Of a DNA stretch of 64,000 nt, positions 61,065 to 64,000 are shown in pieces. The notes below the pieces were generated by a model. It ran no database searches and was not told the origin of the DNA. It was given only the letters and a program-made list of their open reading frames with translations. The stretch's first letter is position 1, and each line of letters opens with the position of its first letter. Both the position numbers and the translations under genes were made by a program. The DNA is from Paractinoplanes lichenicola (GTDB taxonomy: Bacteria > Actinomycetota > Actinomycetes > Mycobacteriales > Micromonosporaceae), in assembly GCF_016785085.1 (NCBI RefSeq), contig NZ_JAENHO010000007.1:310001-374000 (forward strand). Reading direction: 5' to 3'.

Positions 61065-61838
61065 CTAGGCGGAGGCGACCTTCTCCCGTACGGGCTCGGT
61101 GGTTCGGCGGCCCGCCCCGACCAGGGCCGCGAAGGCCAGGCCGAGCACGGTCCAGAGCACCACCTGGGTGCCCAGCGAGGCCAGCCGGAACGACCAGAGC
61201 AGGTCCGGCGGGAACGTGGACGGCACCTCGTTGATGTTGGGCAGCAGCGCGTAGCCGATGACGACCACCACCACGAACCCGAGCACCGCGGCCACGGCCT
61301 GGCGCCACTCGGTGGGCTGGGTCCGTTTGGCCACCACCGCCGCCCACACGGCGACCAGGCCGATCACGACGATCGCGAGGTAGCTGATCGTGCGCTGGTT
61401 GATCGTGTCCGGGTCACCCACCGCGGGCGGGTTGGGCGGATATTTCACGTACGGCACCAGGCCGATCCCCAGCAGCGCGGCGCCGGCCAGGCTCCACGCG
61501 GCCCGGGTGTCGCTGGGCGTGCGCAGCCGGCGGCGCAGCAGCGTGTAACCGGTGGCCAGGATGCCGCCGAGCGCGATGCCGTAGAGCCCGGTCGCCAGGA
61601 ACAGGCCGCCCTTCTGGCCGTCGCGCGAGACCAGGGGCTCCTCCTCCTCGGCGGGAGCGCCGGCCGGGGCCGCGGCGGCGGAGGCGGCCTCCTCGATGGC
61701 GATCGCCGCGTCCACCTTGGGCTCGCCGAAGGTGAACGCGAACAGGCCGGCCAGCAGACCGGCGACGAGACCCGCGAGCAGGCCCCTGAGCAGCAGAGCG
61801 CCGTATGTCGGCGCGGTCGGACCTGAGGTCAGTGGCAC
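61065..61838 (-). CDS. cbtA: cobalt transporter CbtA-family protein
   Basis: A 257-residue membrane protein with about six helices, matching CbtA, the predicted larger subunit of a B12-regulated cobalt transporter. The first helix is TYGALLLRGLLAGLVAGLLAGLFAFTFGEPKVDAAI, where FGEP and the following acidic loop are typical. The GTG start at 61838 overlaps the cbtB stop by 10 bases. The gene is under control of the cobalamin riboswitch upstream of cbtB. Confidence 0.85.
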   Translation of the reverse strand: MPLTSGPTAPTYGALLLRGLLAGLVAGLLAGLFAFTFGEPKVDAAIAIEEAASAAAAPAGAPAEEEEPLVSRDGQKGGLFLATGLYGIALGGILATGYTLLRRRLRTPSDTRAAWSLAGAALLGIGLVPYVKYPPNPPAVGDPDTINQRTISYLAIVVIGLVAVWAAVVAKRTQPTEWRQAVAAVLGFVVVVVIGYALLPNINEVPSTFPPDLLWSFRLASLGTQVVLWTVLGLAFAALVGAGRRTTEPVREKVASA

Positions 61839-62032
61839 GGAACGCCGAGCAGGTGGCGGCCGTCGTGCATGAGCTCGTGCAGATACATGCCGCTGCGCGA
61901 GATCGCGCCCTGGTCGAACGCGACCAGATACGTGATGAGCAGCATGAGCGCGACGACGGCGAGGGCCGTCCAGAGCAGCCGCGCCGAAACGGCAGGCGTG
62001 CTCAGGGGGCCGGCTGTGGTGGCCTTGGGCAT
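61829..62032 (-). CDS. cbtB: cobalt transporter CbtB-family subunit
   Basis: A 67-residue protein with one membrane helix (LLWTALAVVALMLLITYLVAF) and the CbtB C-terminus HELMHDGRHLLGVPCH, whose histidines are probable cobalt ligands. ATG 62032 has AAGGAGG. It is the first gene behind the riboswitch. Confidence 0.9.
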   Translation of the reverse strand: MPKATTAGPLSTPAVSARLLWTALAVVALMLLITYLVAFDQGAISRSGMYLHELMHDGRHLLGVPCH

Positions 62033-62051
62033 GGTGCGGAACCTCCTTGCG

Positions 62052-62190
62052 GGATGACGCGTCCCGTCCGACAGGCTGCGACACGTGAGCGTCCTGACTC
62101 ACGGGCACCGGGATGCCCGTTCACAGTGGCGCGACCGCACCGGAATCTCACCGGTTTCCCTCACGACGCCGCAGATGGTTCCCACAACCT
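62052..62190 (-). promoter_or_regulatory. cobalamin riboswitch upstream of cbtBA
   Basis: Reading on the minus strand, the conserved parts follow in order: GGGAAnCCGGTGAGATTCCGG-type P3-P4 region, GCGGTCGCGCCACTGTGAACGGGC (with the B12 box GCCACTG), and GTGAGTCAGGACGCT. It ends about 20 bases from the cbtB ribosome site. A TAGGTT box just upstream (62190 region) fits as -10. Binding of adenosylcobalamin should turn cbtBA off. Confidence 0.93.
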
Positions 62191-62273
62191 AGCTGTGAGG
62201 TCCCTGGGCGCACAACAGGAGTTGTCGCACCCTGCCGATACCATCCATCCGAATCGTTGAGACGGGGGTCGTG

Positions 62274-63479
62274 ATGGTGTGGCGTCGGCTGGTGGCAGTG
62301 ACGGCGGTGGCGGCCGCGCTGCTGACGGTGCCCGCGCCCGCCCAGGCCAAGGTTGTCTGCCAGACCGTCGCCCAGCCCAAACCGGTCGCCTCCGGGGTGC
62401 CGCTCGAGGATCAGATGTACGACCCGAAGCGGCTCGCGCCGTTCGCCACCGGGGCCGGCGTGCGGGTCGCCGTGATCGACTCCGGGGTCGACGCCACCCA
62501 CCCCCAGCTGCGCGGACACGTCACCCAGGGCGCCGACTTCCTGCACGGCGAACGCTCCGGCCGGCAGGACTGCAACGGTCACGGCACGGCGGTGGCCAGC
62601 ATCATCGGGGCCATCCCGGCGCGCAACACGGGCTTCCAGGGCCTGGCCCCCGATGCGGTCATCGTGCCGGTGCGGATCAGCGAGCAGCAGGAGATCGACG
62701 GTAAGGCGGTGGGCGATCGCGGCACCCCGGCCCAGTTCGCCGAGGCGATCGACTGGGCCGTCGACCAGGGCGACGCCGACGTGATCAACCTCTCGCTGGT
62801 GATGACCGACGACAACGACGCCGTACGGCGGGCGGTCGAGCGCGCCGTGGCCCGCGGCGTCGTGGTGGTGGCCGCGGCCGGCAACAAGGCCCAGGACGGC
62901 AACCCCACCCCGTTCCCCGCGAAGTACGACGGGGTGATCGGGGTCGGCGCGACCACGCCCAACGGCGTGCGGGCGCCGTTCTCGCAGCGCGGCGACTACG
63001 TCGACATCGTCGCGATGGGCGCCCCCGTGACGGCGGCCGCCCTGGCCGACGGGCACGCCCCGGTGCAGGGCACCAGCTTCTCGGCGCCGTTCGTCGCGGC
63101 CACGGCCGCCCTGCTCAAGCAGCGTTTCCCCAACATCACCCCGCAGGGCGTCGAGCGGCGGCTGACCGCCACGGCCGACCCGGCCCCGGGCGGCGGGCCC
63201 CGCAGCCTCGACTACGGCTTCGGCGCGCTCAACCCGTATCGGGCGCTCACCGCGAATCTGGCCCCGGCGGCCGGTCCGGCCCCGCCGCCCGAGGTGGTCA
63301 ACCTCAACGACCCGGCCGCGGCGGCGCTCGAGGCCCGCCGTGACCGCTCCCGGAACCTGGCGATGATCTTCGCGGCCGTCGGGGTCGGGCTGGTCCTGTT
63401 GCTGGGGCTGATCGCGGCGATCGTGCGGCAGGGCCGCCGCCGCGGCTGGAGCCCGGCCACCGGAGGCCACACCGACTGA
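62274..63479 (+). CDS. mycosin (type VII secretion subtilisin-like protease)
   Basis: A 401-residue membrane-anchored S8 protease. A signal peptide (VAVTAVAAALLTVPAPAQA) is followed by the catalytic domain with D69 (AVIDSGVD), H103 (CNGHGTAVAS), N204 (AAAGN) and S268 (GTSFSAPF). C29 and C100 could form the disulfide usual in MycP. A C-terminal helix (MIFAAVGVGLVLLLGLIAAIV) and short tail anchor it. MycP stabilises the ESX membrane complex. No ecc or esx gene is in the window. ATG 62274 is chosen after GACGGGGG. Confidence 0.9.
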   Translation: MVWRRLVAVTAVAAALLTVPAPAQAKVVCQTVAQPKPVASGVPLEDQMYDPKRLAPFATGAGVRVAVIDSGVDATHPQLRGHVTQGADFLHGERSGRQDCNGHGTAVASIIGAIPARNTGFQGLAPDAVIVPVRISEQQEIDGKAVGDRGTPAQFAEAIDWAVDQGDADVINLSLVMTDDNDAVRRAVERAVARGVVVVAAAGNKAQDGNPTPFPAKYDGVIGVGATTPNGVRAPFSQRGDYVDIVAMGAPVTAAALADGHAPVQGTSFSAPFVAATAALLKQRFPNITPQGVERRLTATADPAPGGGPRSLDYGFGALNPYRALTANLAPAAGPAPPPEVVNLNDPAAAALEARRDRSRNLAMIFAAVGVGLVLLLGLIAAIVRQGRRRGWSPATGGHTD

Positions 63480-63575
63480 CCGGCCCCGGCCCCGGCTCGC
63501 GCTCGGCCCGGCTCGCGCTCGGCCCGGCTTGCTTCGGTCGAGATCGGGCCCGGCCCCGGCTCGCGTTGGGCGCGA
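63480..63575. repeat. short GC-rich direct repeats
   Basis: The unit GGCTCGCGCTCGGCCC occurs at least twice in tandem within a CCCGGC-rich tract between mycP and the next gene. It shows no coding potential. Confidence 0.65.
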
Positions 63576-63617
63576 GCGCGGCTCAACGTTCGTCGATCTT
63601 GTCGGTAGAGTACGGCC

Positions 63618-64000
63618 ATGACGGTGAAGTACGCGGCCGGGCTGCCCACGGTGGGCGAGTTCGGGGACGTTCGCAAGCTGGTCGAGCTGGGCGTCAGCGC
63701 CGAGCGGCACGGCTGGGACGGGGTCCACCTCTGGGACCACCTGCTCTACCACGACCCGGAGTGGCCGGTCACCAGCTCCGTCGTCGCGGCCTCGGCCATC
63801 GCCGCCGCGACCGAGCGGGTGCGGATCATCCTGACTGTCGTGCTGCCCCGCCGGCAGGCCCAGGACGTAGCCCAGGAGAGCGCCGCCCTTAACGAGCTGT
63901 CGGGCGGGCGGCTCACCCTGGTGCCGATCATCGGGTCGATCGACCGCGAGTTCACCGACTTCGGGCTGGACGCGGACATGCGCGTACGGGGGAAGGCTCT
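63618..64000 (+). CDS. LLM-class flavin/F420 oxidoreductase (cut by window edge)
   Basis: The first 127 residues of a luciferase-like monooxygenase. It starts MTVKYAAGLPTVGEFGDVRKLVELGVSAERHGWDGVHLWDHLLYHDPEWPV and continues in typical fashion (ATERVRIILTVVLPRRQAQDVAQESAALNELSGGRLTLVPIIG). The C-terminus lies beyond the window. TAGAGT at 63605-63610 fits a leaderless promoter for ATG 63618. The cofactor (FMN or F420) is not determinable. Confidence 0.87.
   Translation, partial: MTVKYAAGLPTVGEFGDVRKLVELGVSAERHGWDGVHLWDHLLYHDPEWPVTSSVVAASAIAAATERVRIILTVVLPRRQAQDVAQESAALNELSGGRLTLVPIIGSIDREFTDFGLDADMRVRGKA

Overview
The window is chromosomal DNA from a very GC-rich actinobacterium. The gene set fits Micromonosporaceae, and a flagellated genus such as Actinoplanes is the best guess; this is an inference. 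The evidence is frequent GTG starts, many starts placed 6-8 bases after a TANNNT -10 box (apparently leaderless genes), RbpA, a type VII secretion protease (mycosin), a mycothiol-type maleylpyruvate isomerase relative, paired Lnt and polyprenol-phosphate mannose synthase genes, and a flagellar export gene (fliQ). I saw no rRNA, tRNA, IS element, phage or CRISPR.

Layout. 0-4.6 kb: alpha/beta hydrolase (cut by the window edge), acyl-CoA ligase and Baeyer-Villiger-type flavin monooxygenase, which together could degrade a ketone. 4.2-13.4 kb: VOC/nitroreductase pair, divergent citrate synthases (one fused to an HTH domain), a SET-domain methyltransferase, GlgX, and an operon holding a PrsW-type intramembrane protease. 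13.5-26.9 kb: mostly single metabolic and regulatory genes, including a divergent ROK regulator/DUF1479 pair with twin operators, an isolated fliQ, a ricin-type lectin and an ArsR-SRPBCC pair. 26.9-40.4 kb: a membrane GGDEF-EAL protein, an MFS exporter, a TetR regulator with operator, a free-standing 5'-3' exonuclease, an acyl-CoA dehydrogenase, Lrp and GNAT genes, and CsbD.

40.5-48.5 kb is the most distinctive region: a lysine aminomutase pathway with kamA divergent from kdd, an amidohydrolase, kamD, kamE, kal and a MutL/GlmL-type ATPase. It would take lysine through beta-lysine and 3,5-diaminohexanoate towards a C4 acyl-CoA, but the cleavage enzyme (Kce) is absent. KamDE needs adenosylcobalamin. 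At 61-62.2 kb a cobalamin riboswitch precedes cbtB-cbtA cobalt uptake genes, so cofactor supply and use lie about 14 kb apart. Between them are a promoter- and terminator-bounded 300-nt region that looks like a structured non-coding RNA (48.65-48.95 kb), the lnt-ppm1 envelope pair, and rbpA with a textbook SigR-type promoter.

A recurring oddity is simple-sequence DNA. Tandem arrays fill several gene-free gaps (23.6, 39.6, 52.1, 55.2 and 63.5 kb). Similar expansions sit in frame inside otherwise ordinary proteins (LysE, Kdd, the HTH-citrate synthase and an ArsR regulator). Two of the intergenic arrays are followed by the same 10-bp palindrome and similar flanking sequence.
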